Assembly: GCF_001718795.1 (NCBI RefSeq)
Contig: NZ_CP013438.1
Span: 1,922,001 to 1,986,000 of the forward strand
Length of the DNA: 64,000 nt
Source: Burkholderia latens
GTDB lineage: Bacteria; Pseudomonadota; Gammaproteobacteria; Burkholderiales; Burkholderiaceae
Direction of reading: 5' to 3'
Positions 8,760 to 18,797 of this stretch are shown here, one piece after another (the first letter of the stretch is position 1; each line of letters starts with the position of its first letter). Below the pieces are notes generated by a model, which was given only the letters and a program-made list of their open reading frames with translations, ran no database searches and had not been told where the DNA came from. The position numbers were made by a program, and so were the translations under genes.

Positions 8760-10145
8760 TTAGCATTCGATGACGTTCACGGCGAGGCCGCCGCGCGACG
8801 TTTCCTTGTATTTCGTCTTCATGTCGGCACCCGTCTCGCGCATCGTCTTGATGACCGAATCGAGCGACACGTAATGCTGGCCGTTACCCTTGAGCGCCAT
8901 GCGCGACGCGTTCAGCGCCTTGATCGCGCCCATCGCGTTGCGTTCGATGCACGGAATCTGCACGAGCCCGCCGACCGGGTCGCAAGTCATCCCGAGGTTG
9001 TGTTCCATGCCGATCTCCGCCGCGTTTTCGACCTGGTCCGGCGTACCGCCCATCACCGCGGCGAGTGCGGCCGCGGCCATCGAGCACGCGACGCCGACTT
9101 CGCCCTGGCAACCGACTTCCGCGCCGGAAATCGACGCGGTTTCCTTGTAGATGATCCCGATTGCGGCGGCCGTCAGCAGGAACTCGACGATGCCGGCTTC
9201 GTTCGAGCCCGGCACGAATTTCACGTAGTAGTGCAGCACCGCCGGAATCACGCCGGCCGCGCCATTCGTCGGCGCGGTGACGACACGGCCGCCCGCCGCG
9301 TTTTCTTCGTTGACGGCCATCGCATACAGGTTGACCCAGTCGAGCATCGACAGCGGATCGCGCAGCGACTCCTCGGAGCGCGCACGCAGGCGCCCGTTCA
9401 GTTCCGCCGCACGGCGCTTCACGCGCATCGGGCCCGGCAGGTCGCCTTCGACCTTGCAGCCGCGCTCGACGCAGGCGGCCATCGTGCGCCAGATCGCGAG
9501 CAGCCCGGCGCGCACCTCGTCTTCGGAGCGCAGCGCACATTCGTTGCGCAGCATCACTTCGGCGATCGACAGCCCGTGTTCGCGGCACTGGCGCATCAGG
9601 TCGTCGCCGGTGCGGAACGGATACGGGACCTCGGCGGCCGCACGCACGCCGTTCACGCGATCGCCGTCGCGGTTTACGACGAAGCCGCCGCCTACCGAGT
9701 AATACTCCTTCTCCACGAGCAGCTGGCCGTGCTCGTCGAACGCCTGGAAGCGCATCCCGTTCGGATGCACGATGCTCGTGCCGCTCATCAGCTTGCGGTA
9801 GAAACCGATGTTCTCCTTCTCGTCGAAGCGGATCGTCTGCTTGCCGAGCAGCGACAGCGACTTCTCCGCGCGGATCGCGGCGAGCCGCGGCTCGATCAGG
9901 TCGGGATCGATAGTGTCCGGCAGATGGCCCTCGAGACCGACCAACACCGCCTTGTCGGTGCCGTGGCCCTTGCCCGTCGCACCGAGCGAGCCGTATAGTT
10001 CGACCCGCACGCGGCGCACGAAGCCAAGCAGGTTCGCGTCTTCGATGTGCGACGCGAAACGGCAGGCGGCGATCATCGGGCCGACCGTATGCGAGCTGGA
10101 CGGGCCGATGCCGATCTTGAACAGGTCGAACGCGCTGACGTTCAT
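8760..10145 (-). CDS. sdaA: L-serine ammonia-lyase (iron-sulfur L-serine dehydratase)
   Basis: A 461-residue single-chain L-serine dehydratase that deaminates serine to pyruvate using a 4Fe-4S cluster. N-terminal [16 protein letters not shown] (9-24) marks the beta domain. The alpha domain carries the cluster cysteines in [13 protein letters not shown] and [18 protein letters not shown]. The start at 10145 was chosen because [15 protein letters not shown] is the family N-terminus; an upstream extension is arginine-rich and unlike the family. As the first gene of the sdaA-soxBDAG-folB-like operon it performs the last step of betaine-derived serine catabolism, as sdaB does beside betaine genes in Pseudomonas. 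Confidence 0.95.
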   Translation of the reverse strand: MNVSAFDLFKIGIGPSSSHTVGPMIAACRFASHIEDANLLGFVRRVRVELYGSLGATGKGHGTDKAVLVGLEGHLPDTIDPDLIEPRLAAIRAEKSLSLLGKQTIRFDEKENIGFYRKLMSGTSIVHPNGMRFQAFDEHGQLLVEKEYYSVGGGFVVNRDGDRVNGVRAAAEVPYPFRTGDDLMRQCREHGLSIAEVMLRNECALRSEDEVRAGLLAIWRTMAACVERGCKVEGDLPGPMRVKRRAAELNGRLRARSEESLRDPLSMLDWVNLYAMAVNEENAAGGRVVTAPTNGAAGVIPAVLHYYVKFVPGSNEAGIVEFLLTAAAIGIIYKETASISGAEVGCQGEVGVACSMAAAALAAVMGGTPDQVENAAEIGMEHNLGMTCDPVGGLVQIPCIERNAMGAIKALNASRMALKGNGQHYVSLDSVIKTMRETGADMKTKYKETSRGGLAVNVIEC

Positions 10146-10390
10146 CTGGCTTCCTCTGGGTGGGCGTACGTGAAATGTCGTTGGCGTCAGTACATCAAAG
10201 CGTAAAATTGGCCGATAGAACAAAAACGGCATCGGCGTGGGATACCGCCGCCAAGCGCCGCGACGGATGGTCGGAAAGTGCGTTTTGGCGATGATTGACG
10301 ACGAAAAACCACAAGTCGGCCGCGAGCAGTGCCCGCAGAGTGAATGAACCGAGTGAGACCCGCCTTCCGGGCGTGACGAGATTGACCGCA

Positions 10391-11464
10391 ATGACACCCG
10401 ACGTACCCGCTTCCCCGATCGCCGAACCGCCGCCGCAGCGCATCCGCTTCGGAATCGTGCTGCTGCCGAACTTCACGCTCACGGCGTTCTCGGGCTTCGT
10501 CGACATGCTGCGCCTGTCCGCCGACGACGGCGATTACAGCAAGCCGGTGCGCTGCGCATGGAGCGTGATCGGCGAAACGCTGGCGCCGGTGCGCGCGAGC
10601 TGCGGGATCCAGATCACGCCGTGGGAAACCTTCGACAGCGCGGAACCGTTCGATTACGTGGTCGTGGTCGGCGGGTTGTTGCATTCGGGCCCGCAAGCCG
10701 GCCCCGAAACGCTCGAGTTCATCCGCCGCGCGGCGGGCGGCGGCGCGACGATCGTCGGAATCTGCACGGGCGTGTTTACGCTGATGCGTGCAAACGTGCT
10801 CGACGGCTACCGCACGTGCGTAAGCTGGTTCCACTACTGGGACTTCATCGAACGCTTCCCGAACGCCGCCCCCGACATGCTGATCGCCGACCGTCTGTTC
10901 GTGATCGACCGACGCCGGATCACCTGCTCGGGCGGGCGCGCCTCGATTGACGTCGCCGCCGCGATCCTGCTGCGCCATTTCGACCACGCGACCGTGCAGA
11001 AGGCACTGCGGATCTTGCTCGTCGGCGAGATGCAGAAAGGCAACGCGCCGCAGCCGCATCCGCCGGGCCTGGAGCCGGCCACGCACCCGAAGGTCAAGCG
11101 CGCGATTCTTCTGATGGAACAGCATGTCGGGCGCGCGCTGCCGCTCGAGGAACTCGCGTGCAAGCTCGACATGTCGACGCGCCAGCTCGAGCGGCTGTTC
11201 AAGGCCGAGACCGGCAAGAGCCCGCAGGCATTCGCGAAGCAGGTCCGGCTGCGCACGGCCGCGTGGCTGCTGACGAGCTCCGACCGCACCGTCGCCGATA
11301 TCGCGTCGAGCTGCGGGTTCGCCGATGCGTCGCACCTCGGCCGCGAATTCCGCAAGCAATTCGGCGTGCCGCCCGCGACGTACCGGGAGCGCGGCGCGGA
11401 CGTCGCGGACGCCGGCGTGCCGGCCGCGACCGACGCCGATCCCGTTGAAGACATCGCCGACTGA
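10391..11464 (+). CDS. GlxA-family transcriptional activator (DJ-1/PfpI sensor + AraC HTH), SouR/GbdR/CdhR-like
   Basis: A 357-residue regulator. Residues about 15-185 are the class-I amidotransferase-like sensor ([49 protein letters not shown]). Residues about 230-330 are an AraC-type DNA-binding domain with two HTH motifs ([21 protein letters not shown] and [20 protein letters not shown]). This architecture is shared by GbdR, SouR and CdhR, which sense dimethylglycine/betaine, sarcosine and carnitine. Placement divergent from sdaA-soxBDAG makes a sarcosine sensor (SouR-like) the best guess. The ATG at 10391 was preferred over an in-frame 10295 start, whose extra 32 residues are Ser/Arg-rich and outside the fold. 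Confidence 0.88.
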   Translation: MTPDVPASPIAEPPPQRIRFGIVLLPNFTLTAFSGFVDMLRLSADDGDYSKPVRCAWSVIGETLAPVRASCGIQITPWETFDSAEPFDYVVVVGGLLHSGPQAGPETLEFIRRAAGGGATIVGICTGVFTLMRANVLDGYRTCVSWFHYWDFIERFPNAAPDMLIADRLFVIDRRRITCSGGRASIDVAAAILLRHFDHATVQKALRILLVGEMQKGNAPQPHPPGLEPATHPKVKRAILLMEQHVGRALPLEELACKLDMSTRQLERLFKAETGKSPQAFAKQVRLRTAAWLLTSSDRTVADIASSCGFADASHLGREFRKQFGVPPATYRERGADVADAGVPAATDADPVEDIAD

Positions 11465-11641
11465 CGATCGCGCGCCGCCGCAGACGCTGCCGCGCGCATT
11501 CGCCTCATTTCCCTTCCCCCGCGCACCACACCCTTCAGGATCGCTGCAAATCAGCGCGATTGAAACCGGTTCCAGCCAAGTTGGCCGACGTTGAGCGTCG
11601 CTGACCGAGGGTTATTCCCGATACTGACACGCGCGCACAAA

Positions 11642-11670
11642 TTTGTATGATGACCACATCACCTTACAAA
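11642..11670. promoter_or_regulatory. Nested inverted repeat, likely FadR-type operator
   Basis: Perfect outer arms TTTGTA (11642-11647) and TACAAA (11665-11670) enclose a second perfect dyad TGATG (11648-11652) - acca - CATCA (11657-11661). It ends 10 bp before the ATG of the GntR/FadR gene, the usual place for autoregulation. The binding protein is inferred from position. Confidence 0.5.
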
Positions 11671-11680
11671 CCATTGCGCC

Positions 11681-12385
11681 ATGTTCGAGAAAATTCCCGC
11701 CCGTGCGATGAGCGACCACGTCGCGCAGCAACTGCTCAAGCAGATCGAAGCCGGCAGTTTCTCGGCCACCGGCAAGCTGCCGACGGAAGCCGTGCTCGCG
11801 CAGGAATTCGGCGTGAGCCGCACCGTGATTCGCGAAGCGATCTCGCGGCTGAAGAACGAGGGCGTGGTCGAGCCGCGCCAGGGCAGCGGCGTGTTCGTGA
11901 ACCAGCACGGCGCGATCCGGCCGCTGCGGATCGATTACGCGGAAGCCGTCGAGGCGAGTTCGCTGCCGCACCTGCTCGCGGTGCGCCGCGCGATCGAGGC
12001 TGAAGTCGCGGCCGAAGCCGCGCTGCACCACACCGCCGACGACATGGCCGACATCGACGACGCGCTGCGCAAAATCGACGACGCGGTGGCCGAAGGGCGC
12101 GACGGCGTCGCCGAAGACGTCGCGTTTCACCGCACGATCGCGGGCGTCACCGGTAATCCGTATTTCCTCAAGACGCTGCAGTTCCTGAACCAGTACCTCG
12201 AGGCCGGCGTGAAGGTCACGCGTCGCAACGAAGCAACGCGCGAGGATTTCTCGCGGCAGGTGCGCGACGAACACGCGGCGATCGCGGATGCGATCCGCGC
12301 GCGCGACCCGATGGCGGCGCGCAACGCGGCGCGCACGCACATGTACAACGCCGCCCGCCGTCTCGCGGAAGCCGGCATCTGTTGA
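11681..12385 (+). CDS. GntR/FadR-family regulator of the tetronate cluster
   Basis: A 234-residue regulator. The N-terminal winged HTH (about 8-75) contains LPTEAVLAQEFGVSRTVIREAISRLKNEGVVEPRQGSGVFV, abbreviated here by its key blocks VSRTVIREA and RQGSGVFV. The C-terminal FCD domain (about 95-225) has the metal-binding acid/histidine pattern (RRAIEAEVA, DVAFHRTIA, DEHAAIADAI, RTHMYNAA). It is the first gene before ltnD (61 bp gap) and carries a nested inverted repeat immediately upstream, so it most likely represses the threonate/erythronate genes and itself, responding to a sugar acid. There is no clear Shine-Dalgarno sequence before this start; an internal ATG at 11708 is possible but would cut into the conserved N-terminus. 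Confidence 0.9.
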   Translation: MFEKIPARAMSDHVAQQLLKQIEAGSFSATGKLPTEAVLAQEFGVSRTVIREAISRLKNEGVVEPRQGSGVFVNQHGAIRPLRIDYAEAVEASSLPHLLAVRRAIEAEVAAEAALHHTADDMADIDDALRKIDDAVAEGRDGVAEDVAFHRTIAGVTGNPYFLKTLQFLNQYLEAGVKVTRRNEATREDFSRQVRDEHAAIADAIRARDPMAARNAARTHMYNAARRLAEAGIC

Positions 12386-12446
12386 AGCCCGGCGGCGCGC
12401 GCGTCGCCGTTGTCCCGAATCTCTATCGAATCGATCAAGGTTGACC

Positions 12447-13337
12447 ATGTCACGAAATGTTGGAGTCATCGGCCTCGGCGCGATGGGCCTCGGCGTCGCC
12501 CGCTCGCTGCTGCGCGCGGGGTTCCGCGTACACGCGTGCGACGTGCGCGACACCGTATTGCAGGCATTCGCGGCAGAAGGCGGCGTCGCGTGCGCGACGC
12601 CGGCCGAACTCGGCGCGCGGTGCGACGTCGTCGTCACGCTCGTCGTCAATGCTGCGCAGACCGACACGGTGCTGTTCGGTGAACACGGCGCGGTCGCTGC
12701 GATGAAGCCCGGCGGCGTCGTGATCGCGAGCGCGACCGTCGCGCCCGATTTCGCGGTCGCGCTCGGTGCGCGCATCGAAGCCGCGGGCTTGCAGATGCTC
12801 GATGCGCCGGTGTCCGGCGGCGCCGCGCGTGCGGCGTCGGGCGAAATGACGATGATGACGTCGGGCCCTGCCGCCGCGTACGCGGCGTGCGACGACGTGC
12901 TCGCCGCGATCGCCGGCAAGGTCTACCGTCTCGGCGACGCGCACGGCATCGGCTCGAAGGTGAAGATCATCAACCAGTTGCTGGCCGGCGTGCATATCGC
13001 GGCGGCGGCCGAGGCGATGGCGCTCGGGTTGCGCGAAGGCGTCGATGCGGACGCGCTGTACGACGTGATCACGCACAGCGCGGGCAATTCGTGGATGTTC
13101 GAGAACCGCGTGCCGCACATCCTGAACGGCGACTACACGCCGCTGTCCGCCGTCGACATCTTCGTGAAGGATCTCGGCCTCGTGCTCGATACCGCGCGCC
13201 GCAGCAAGTTCCCGCTGCCGCTGTCGGCTACCGCGCACCAGATGTTCATGAATGCGTCGAGCGCCGGCCACGGCGGCGAGGACGATTCCGCCGTGATCAA
13301 GACTTTCCCCGGCATCACGCTGCCGCCCGCCCGCTGA
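12447..13337 (+). CDS. ltnD: L-threonate dehydrogenase (beta-hydroxyacid dehydrogenase family)
   Basis: A 296-residue NAD-dependent dehydrogenase that should oxidise L-threonate to 2-oxo-tetronate. Evidence: the Rossmann motif GLGAMG at 9-14, the family substrate signature DAPVSGGAARAASG, and the catalytic-lysine region GIGSKVKIINQLL. Length is normal. The ATG at 12447 starts the protein right at the Rossmann strand. The specific substrate is assigned from context: otnK, otnC, otnI and denD follow and together define tetronate catabolism. Alone the sequence could be any 3-hydroxyisobutyrate-dehydrogenase relative. Confidence 0.88.
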   Translation: MSRNVGVIGLGAMGLGVARSLLRAGFRVHACDVRDTVLQAFAAEGGVACATPAELGARCDVVVTLVVNAAQTDTVLFGEHGAVAAMKPGGVVIASATVAPDFAVALGARIEAAGLQMLDAPVSGGAARAASGEMTMMTSGPAAAYAACDDVLAAIAGKVYRLGDAHGIGSKVKIINQLLAGVHIAAAAEAMALGLREGVDADALYDVITHSAGNSWMFENRVPHILNGDYTPLSAVDIFVKDLGLVLDTARRSKFPLPLSATAHQMFMNASSAGHGGEDDSAVIKTFPGITLPPAR

Positions 13338-13356
13338 TTCGAACGACGTACCTGCC

Positions 13357-14655
13357 ATGACCGCTTCCGCTTCCCGTCCCTTGCTCGGCTGCATCGCCGA
13401 CGATTTCACCGGCGCGACCGATCTCGCGAACATGCTCGTCAAAAGCGGCATGCGCACCGTGCAGACGATCGGCGTGCCCGCCGACGGCGCCGCGATCGAC
13501 ACGCCGATCGACGCCGACGCGATCGTCGTCGCGCTGAAGTCGCGTACGATTCCCGCGGCCGACGCCGTCGCGCAATCGCTCGCCGCGTACGCATGGCTGC
13601 GCGCGCAAGGCTGCCGGCAGTTCTTCTTCAAGTACTGCTCGACGTTCGACTCGACCGATGCCGGCAACATCGGGCCGGTTGGCGACGCGCTGCTCGATGC
13701 GGCCGGCGACGCCTTCACGATCGCGTGTCCGGCGTTCCCCGAGAACGGCCGCACGATCTTTCGCGGCCACCTGTTCGTCGGCGACGTGCTGCTGAACGAA
13801 TCGGGAATGGAGCATCATCCGCTCACGCCGATGAAGGACGCGAACCTCGTGCGCGTGCTGCAGCAACAGACGAAGTCGCCGGTGGGCCTGATCCGCTACG
13901 ACACGATCGCGCAGGGTGCAGCGGCCGTGCGTGCGCGCATCGACGCGCTGCGCGCGGATGGCGTGCGCTTCGCGATTGCCGATGCGCTGTCGGACCACGA
14001 TCTTCACGTGCTCGGCGAAGCGTGCGCGAACCTGCCGCTCGTCACCGGCGGCTCGGGTATCGCACTCGGCCTGCCGGAGAATTTCCGCCGCGCGGGGCTG
14101 CTGCCGCAGCGCGACAACGCGGCATCGCTGCCCCGCATCGACGGGCTGTCGGCAGTGCTCGCCGGCAGCGCGTCGAAGGCGACGAATGCCCAGGTTGCCG
14201 CCTGGCGCGAAAGCCGCCCGAGCTTCCGGATCGATCCGCTTGCCGCAGCGCGCGGCGAACCCGTCGTCGACGAAGCGCTCGCCTTCGCGCGTTCGCATCT
14301 GCCGCAGCCCGTGCTGATCTATGCGACCGCGACGCCCGACGAAGTGAGGGCCGTTCAGCACGCACTCGGCGTCGAAGCGGCCGGCCACCTTGTCGAAACC
14401 ACACTCGCGGCGATCGCGCGCGGGCTGCGCGAGCTTGGCGTGCGCAAGTTCGTCGTCGCGGGCGGCGAGACGTCCGGCGCGGTCGTGCAGGCGCTCGACG
14501 TGAAATCGCTGCAGATCGGCGCACAGATCGATCCGGGTGTGCCGGCCACCGCCACCATCGGCGCGCAGCCGCTCGGCCTCGCACTGAAATCCGGCAACTT
14601 CGGCGCCGTGGACTTTTTCGACAAGGCGCTGCGCGCGTTCGACGGAGCCGCATGA
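13357..14655 (+). CDS. otnK: 3-oxo-tetronate kinase (four-carbon acid sugar kinase)
   Basis: A 432-residue kinase of the DUF1537 family that phosphorylates 3-oxo-tetronate at C4. The N-terminal domain begins LGCIADDFTGATDLANML (sugar-acid binding). The ATP-binding C-terminal domain has SGSASKATNAQV-like and VVAGGETSGAVVQAL motifs. It starts 19 bp after ltnD and its stop overlaps otnC (ATGATGA). OtnK-type enzymes pair with an aldolase-type decarboxylase, as seen here, whereas DtnK-type kinases pair with PdxA2. Confidence 0.92.
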   Translation: MTASASRPLLGCIADDFTGATDLANMLVKSGMRTVQTIGVPADGAAIDTPIDADAIVVALKSRTIPAADAVAQSLAAYAWLRAQGCRQFFFKYCSTFDSTDAGNIGPVGDALLDAAGDAFTIACPAFPENGRTIFRGHLFVGDVLLNESGMEHHPLTPMKDANLVRVLQQQTKSPVGLIRYDTIAQGAAAVRARIDALRADGVRFAIADALSDHDLHVLGEACANLPLVTGGSGIALGLPENFRRAGLLPQRDNAASLPRIDGLSAVLAGSASKATNAQVAAWRESRPSFRIDPLAAARGEPVVDEALAFARSHLPQPVLIYATATPDEVRAVQHALGVEAAGHLVETTLAAIARGLRELGVRKFVVAGGETSGAVVQALDVKSLQIGAQIDPGVPATATIGAQPLGLALKSGNFGAVDFFDKALRAFDGAA

Positions 14656-15293
14656 TGAGCAACGAAGCGAAACTGCGCGAAGAAATCTGCGTCGTCGGCG
14701 CGAGCCTGTATGCGCGCGGGCATGCGGTCGGCAGCGCCGGCAACATCAGCGCGCGGGTTGCCGACGGCTGGCTGATCACGCCGACCGACGCCTGCCTCGG
14801 CCGCCTCGATCCGACCGACATCGCGAAGGTCGGCTTCGATGGCCAGCCCGTCTCGGGCGGCAAGCCGTCGAAGACGCTCGCGCTGCATCGCGGGATCTAC
14901 GCACGCAACACGCAAGCCAACGGCGTCGTCCACACGCATTCGACACATCTCGTCGCGCTGACACTCGCGGGCGTGTGGCGCGACACCGACGTGCTGCCGC
15001 CGATCACGCCGTACTACGTGATGAAAGTCGGCCACGTTCCGCTGATCCGCTATCGCCGCCCCGGCGATCCGGCCGTCGCGGCCGAAGTCGCGGCGCTCGC
15101 CGACCAGGTGCGCGGCGTGCTGCTCGAGCGCCTTGGCCCGGTGATGTGGGGACCGTCGGTATCGCATGCGTCATATGCGCTCGAGGAGCTCGAGGAAACG
15201 GCGAAGCTGTGGCTGATGTCGAACCCGAAACCGGAACCGCTTTCCGGCACTGCGCTCGACGAACTTCGCGAAACCTTCGGCGCGCGCTGGTAA
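14652..15293 (+). CDS. otnC: 3-oxo-tetronate 4-phosphate decarboxylase (class II aldolase)
   Basis: A 213-residue class II aldolase/adducin-fold enzyme that decarboxylates 3-oxo-tetronate 4-phosphate to dihydroxyacetone phosphate, the exit into central metabolism. Visible: phosphate-binding SAGNISAR, GGKPSKTLALH with the catalytic acid nearby, the zinc-ligand motif HTHSTH (94-99 region) and a C-terminal SHASYALEELEETAKL. Two adjacent ATGs (14652 and 14655) are possible; the first overlaps the otnK stop. Confidence 0.92.
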   Translation: MMSNEAKLREEICVVGASLYARGHAVGSAGNISARVADGWLITPTDACLGRLDPTDIAKVGFDGQPVSGGKPSKTLALHRGIYARNTQANGVVHTHSTHLVALTLAGVWRDTDVLPPITPYYVMKVGHVPLIRYRRPGDPAVAAEVAALADQVRGVLLERLGPVMWGPSVSHASYALEELEETAKLWLMSNPKPEPLSGTALDELRETFGARW

Positions 15294-15397
15294 CCCAACG
15301 TACATCGCACGCATCGTGCATTGCGCGTCATAGAGGACTACCAACCGATTATCTCGCCCGCCGTGTGCGTGGGCCCTTCCGTCAGCACACACACGAT

Positions 15398-15419
15398 CCG
15401 GCGGCGTACGCGCCGCCGG
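15398..15419 (+). terminator. Stable intergenic hairpin with a UACG loop, otnC-MFS gap
   Basis: A perfect 9-bp GC stem, CCGGCGGCG/CGCCGCCGG, closes a TACG loop (a UNCG-class tetraloop in RNA). No T-tract follows, so it is more likely a processing or mRNA-stability element, or a partial terminator, between the enzymes and the transporter. Confidence 0.4.
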
Positions 15420-15443
15420 CACACGACATCATTGGAGACAACG

Positions 15444-16769
15444 ATGACTGCTCTCGACGCGGCCGCAAGCCGCTCAACCGCCGCGGCCGCCCAAGCGGGC
15501 GAACTCGACCGCACCTACAAGAAGGTTTTCTGGCGCATCGTGCCGTTCCTGATGCTCTGCTACGTGGTCGCGTATCTCGACCGCGTGAACGTCGGCTTCG
15601 CCAAGCTGCAGATGTCGCAGGATCTCGCGTTCAGCGAAACGGTGTTCGGCCTCGGCGCCGGCATCTTCTTCCTTGGCTACTTCCTGTTCGAGCTGCCGAG
15701 CAACATGCTGATGCATCGCATCGGCGCGCGCATCTGGATCGCGCGGATCATGATTACGTGGGGGCTGCTGTCCGCACTGTTCGCGTTCGTGAAGACGCCG
15801 ACGCAGTTCTACGTGCTGCGCTTCCTGCTGGGCCTCGCGGAAGCCGGCTTCTATCCGGGCGTGATCCTGTACCTCACGTACTGGTTCCCGTCGCATCGCC
15901 GCGCGAAAATCATCGCGGTGTTCATGTCGGCGATTCCGGTATCGGGCATTTTCGGCAATCCGCTGTCGGGCTGGATCATGGAGCGCTTTCACGGCGGCTC
16001 GGGCTTTCACGGCTGGCAATGGATGTTCGTGATCGAGGCCGTCCCGGCCCTGCTGATCGGCATTGCAACGATCCTGTATCTCGACAACGGCATCCGCAGC
16101 GCGAAGTGGCTCGACGAGCGCGAGAAGCAACTGCTCGAGGATGAAATCGCCGCGCAGCCGCAGGAACAGCACAAGCACGGTCACACGCTGAAAGCCGTGT
16201 TCGCCGACCCGCGCATGTGGTGGATGTCGCTGATCTATTTCGCGTTCGTCACCGGCCAGTACGGGCTCACGTTCTGGATGCCGACGCTCGTCAAGTCGAC
16301 CGGTATCACCGATACGTTCCAGATCGGTCTGCTGTCCGCCATTCCGTTCGTCGTCGCGATCGTCGTGATGAACGTGTTCGGCCACAGCGCGGACAAACGT
16401 CGCGAACGCCGCTGGCACCTGATCGTGCCCGCGCTGATGGGTGCGATCGGGTTTGCGGTCGCCGCGTCGTACTCGCACAATACGGCGGTGTCGATCGTGT
16501 TCCTGTCGCTCGCGGCGGGCGGCGTGCTGACCTGCGCACCGCTGTTCTGGTCGCTGCCGACCGCGTTTCTCGCCGGCTCCGCCGCGGCGGCCGGGATCGC
16601 GATCATCAACTCGGTCGGCAACCTCGCCGGGTTCGCGAGCCCGTACGTGATCGGCTATCTGAAGGACCTCACGCACAGCACGTCGTCCGGCATGTACGTG
16701 CTCGCCGGGATGCTCGTGATCGGCGCGATCGCCGTGTGGCTCACGCCGGCCAAACTCGTGAACCGCTGA
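15444..16769 (+). CDS. MFS transporter, anion:cation symporter family (tetronate uptake)
   Basis: A 441-residue inner-membrane permease with about 12 hydrophobic segments. The first begins at residue 29 ([19 protein letters not shown]), followed by the ACS hallmark [12 protein letters not shown]. The loop-2 motif and [16 protein letters not shown] helix are as in GudP/ExuT-type sugar-acid carriers. The start at 15444 follows GGAGAC by 4-5 bases; a longer frame upstream is rejected because it is not hydrophobic and lacks family similarity. Its place between otnC and otnI makes L-threonate or D-erythronate the probable substrate. Confidence 0.9.
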   Translation: MTALDAAASRSTAAAAQAGELDRTYKKVFWRIVPFLMLCYVVAYLDRVNVGFAKLQMSQDLAFSETVFGLGAGIFFLGYFLFELPSNMLMHRIGARIWIARIMITWGLLSALFAFVKTPTQFYVLRFLLGLAEAGFYPGVILYLTYWFPSHRRAKIIAVFMSAIPVSGIFGNPLSGWIMERFHGGSGFHGWQWMFVIEAVPALLIGIATILYLDNGIRSAKWLDEREKQLLEDEIAAQPQEQHKHGHTLKAVFADPRMWWMSLIYFAFVTGQYGLTFWMPTLVKSTGITDTFQIGLLSAIPFVVAIVVMNVFGHSADKRRERRWHLIVPALMGAIGFAVAASYSHNTAVSIVFLSLAAGGVLTCAPLFWSLPTAFLAGSAAAAGIAIINSVGNLAGFASPYVIGYLKDLTHSTSSGMYVLAGMLVIGAIAVWLTPAKLVNR

Positions 16770-16836
16770 GCCGACGATTTGCCATTCGACGCGGGGTGCC
16801 GAGCGCCCCGCTCATTCATTCACAGGACCTGCTGCC

Positions 16837-17613
16837 ATGCCCCGCTTCGCCGCCAATCTCTCGATGATGTACAACGAGCACGCGTTCCTCGACCGCTTCG
16901 CCGCCGCCGCGCATGACGGCTTCAAGGCCGTCGAATACCTGTTCCCGTACGACTTCGCCGCGGACGATATCCGCGCACGCCTCGATGCGCACAACCTCGA
17001 GCAGGCACTGTTCAATGCGCCGCCGGGCGACTGGGCTGCAGGCGAACGCGGAATTGCGTCGCTGCCCGGCCGCGAGGAAGAATTCCGGCGCGGCATCGAT
17101 CAGGCGCTCGACTATGCACGCGTGCTCGGCAACAAGAAGCTGCACGTGATGGCCGGGATGGTGCTGCCGGGCGCGGACCGCGCGCGCCATCGCGACACCT
17201 ATGTCGCGAACCTGCGCCATGCGACGCAGGCCGCAGCCGCATTCGGTATCACCGTCCTGATCGAACCGATCAACCAGCGCGACATGCCCGGCTATTTCCT
17301 GAGCCGCCAGGACGACGCGCACGACATCTGTGCGGAAGTCGGCGCGCCGAACCTGAAGGTGCAGTTCGACTGCTATCACTGTCAGATCGTCGAGGGCGAT
17401 CTCGCGATGAAGCTCAAGCGCGATTTCGCGGGCATCGGCCACATCCAGATCGCCGGCGTGCCCGAGCGTCACGAGCCGGACGTCGGCGAACTGAACTACC
17501 CGTATCTGTTCGCGCTGATCGACGCGCTCGGCTACGACGGCTGGATCGGCTGCGAATATCGGCCGAAGGCCGGCACGTCGGAAGGCCTGGGCTGGCTGAA
17601 GCCGTACCTGTAA
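16837..17613 (+). CDS. otnI: 2-oxo-tetronate isomerase (hydroxypyruvate isomerase family)
   Basis: A 258-residue TIM-barrel isomerase that converts 2-oxo-tetronate to 3-oxo-tetronate, the step before otnK. It begins [20 protein letters not shown], the typical start of Hyi/OtnI. Metal and catalytic residues lie in [42 protein letters not shown] and the C-terminal WIGCEYRP. The family was long annotated as hydroxypyruvate isomerase; the neighbours make the tetronate role the better call. Confidence 0.92.
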   Translation: MPRFAANLSMMYNEHAFLDRFAAAAHDGFKAVEYLFPYDFAADDIRARLDAHNLEQALFNAPPGDWAAGERGIASLPGREEEFRRGIDQALDYARVLGNKKLHVMAGMVLPGADRARHRDTYVANLRHATQAAAAFGITVLIEPINQRDMPGYFLSRQDDAHDICAEVGAPNLKVQFDCYHCQIVEGDLAMKLKRDFAGIGHIQIAGVPERHEPDVGELNYPYLFALIDALGYDGWIGCEYRPKAGTSEGLGWLKPYL

Positions 17614-17641
17614 TTCAAGTATTTCAACGAGGGCAACGAAC

Positions 17642-18613
17642 ATGAAAGTACTGATCACCGGCGGCGCCGGCTTTCTCGGCCAGCGTCTCGCGCGCAAGCT
17701 GCTCGAGCGCGGAGAACTGACCGGCCCCGACGGCCGGACCGGCAAGATCGATGAGCTGGTGCTGCTCGATGTCGTCCAGGGCAGCGACTTCGGCGATGCA
17801 CGCGTGACGTCCATCGTCGGTGACATCGCAGACCGCGCGGTGCTCGAGCGTGCGATCGACACGCAGACGGGCGCGATCTTCCACCTCGCGGCAATCGTCA
17901 GCGGCCAGGCCGAAGCCGATTTCGATCTCGGCATGCGGATCAATCTCGATGCGTCGCGCGCGCTGCTCGAAGTGTGCCGCGCGCGCGGCCACAAGCCGCG
18001 CGTCGTGTTCACGAGCTCGGTAGCCGTCTACGGCGGCGCGCTGCCCGACGTCGTGCAGGACGACACCGCGCTGAACCCGCAATCGTCGTACGGCGCCGAG
18101 AAGGCGATCGCCGAACTGCTGCTGTGCGACTACGCGCGCCGCGGCTTCGTCGACGGCCGCGTGCTGCGGCTGCCGACCATCAGCGTGCGGCCAGGCCGCC
18201 CGAACGCTGCAGCGTCGTCGTTCGCGAGCGGCATCATCCGCGAGCCGCTGAACGGCGAGGAAAGCGTGTGCCCGGTGCCAGGCTCGACCCGGCTGTGGCT
18301 GCTGTCGCCGCGCGGCGCGATCGAAGCGCTCGTCGCCGGGTGCGAGCTCGACGGCGCGCGGCTTGGCAACAAGCGTGCGATCAACCTGCCGGGCCTGTCG
18401 GTGTCGGTCGATGAAATGATCGACGCGCTGCGCGAAGTCGCCGGCAACGACGTCGTGAAACTGATCCGCCACGCGCCGGACGAACGCATCGAGAAGATCG
18501 TCGGCAGCTGGCCGGGCCGCTGGGACACGACGCGCGCGGAAGCGCTCGGACTGAAGGGCGATACGTCGTTCGCAGACGTGATCCGCAGCTACATCGCCGA
18601 CGAACGGCATTGA
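17642..18613 (+). CDS. denD: D-erythronate dehydrogenase (extended SDR)
   Basis: A 323-residue extended short-chain dehydrogenase, expected to oxidise D-erythronate to 2-oxo-tetronate. It has the NAD-binding GGAGFLGQRLARKLL (7-21), the HLAAIVSG block, catalytic Ser (FTSSVAVYG) and Tyr-x3-Lys (SSYGAEKAIAELL). The last gene of the cluster, 28 bp behind otnI. With ltnD this gives two entry routes, L-threonate and D-erythronate, to one shared set of isomerase, kinase and decarboxylase. Confidence 0.9.
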   Translation: MKVLITGGAGFLGQRLARKLLERGELTGPDGRTGKIDELVLLDVVQGSDFGDARVTSIVGDIADRAVLERAIDTQTGAIFHLAAIVSGQAEADFDLGMRINLDASRALLEVCRARGHKPRVVFTSSVAVYGGALPDVVQDDTALNPQSSYGAEKAIAELLLCDYARRGFVDGRVLRLPTISVRPGRPNAAASSFASGIIREPLNGEESVCPVPGSTRLWLLSPRGAIEALVAGCELDGARLGNKRAINLPGLSVSVDEMIDALREVAGNDVVKLIRHAPDERIEKIVGSWPGRWDTTRAEALGLKGDTSFADVIRSYIADERH

Positions 18614-18797
18614 CGGCCGCGCCCATCGGCCGGCGCGGCACGCGGCGCGAAGGGCGCATGCAGCCAGCATGACGCCACGCGCGCGCCGCGCCGCCGACGC
18701 ACGGCGCGGTACTGTCCACGGGTGCGCGCCGCGACATGCGCGCCCGAGCGGGTCCGGATGCTGGGCGACCGGCAAGCATGTACGGGCACATCGCCAT

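Noticed and set aside
7503..9998. An 831-codon plus-strand frame opposite soxB and sdaA
   Set aside because: Same kind of shadow; it crosses an intergenic region of the real operon.
10209..10232. TGGCCG...CGGCAT half-sites in the sdaA-regulator gap as a betaine-regulator box
   Set aside because: Spacing (12 bp) does not match a pattern I can defend; no better dyad was found in the gap.
10295..10390. Longer start for the GlxA-type regulator
   Set aside because: The extra 32 residues are Ser/Arg/Asn-rich and outside the fold; MTPDVP at 10391 leads into the sensor.
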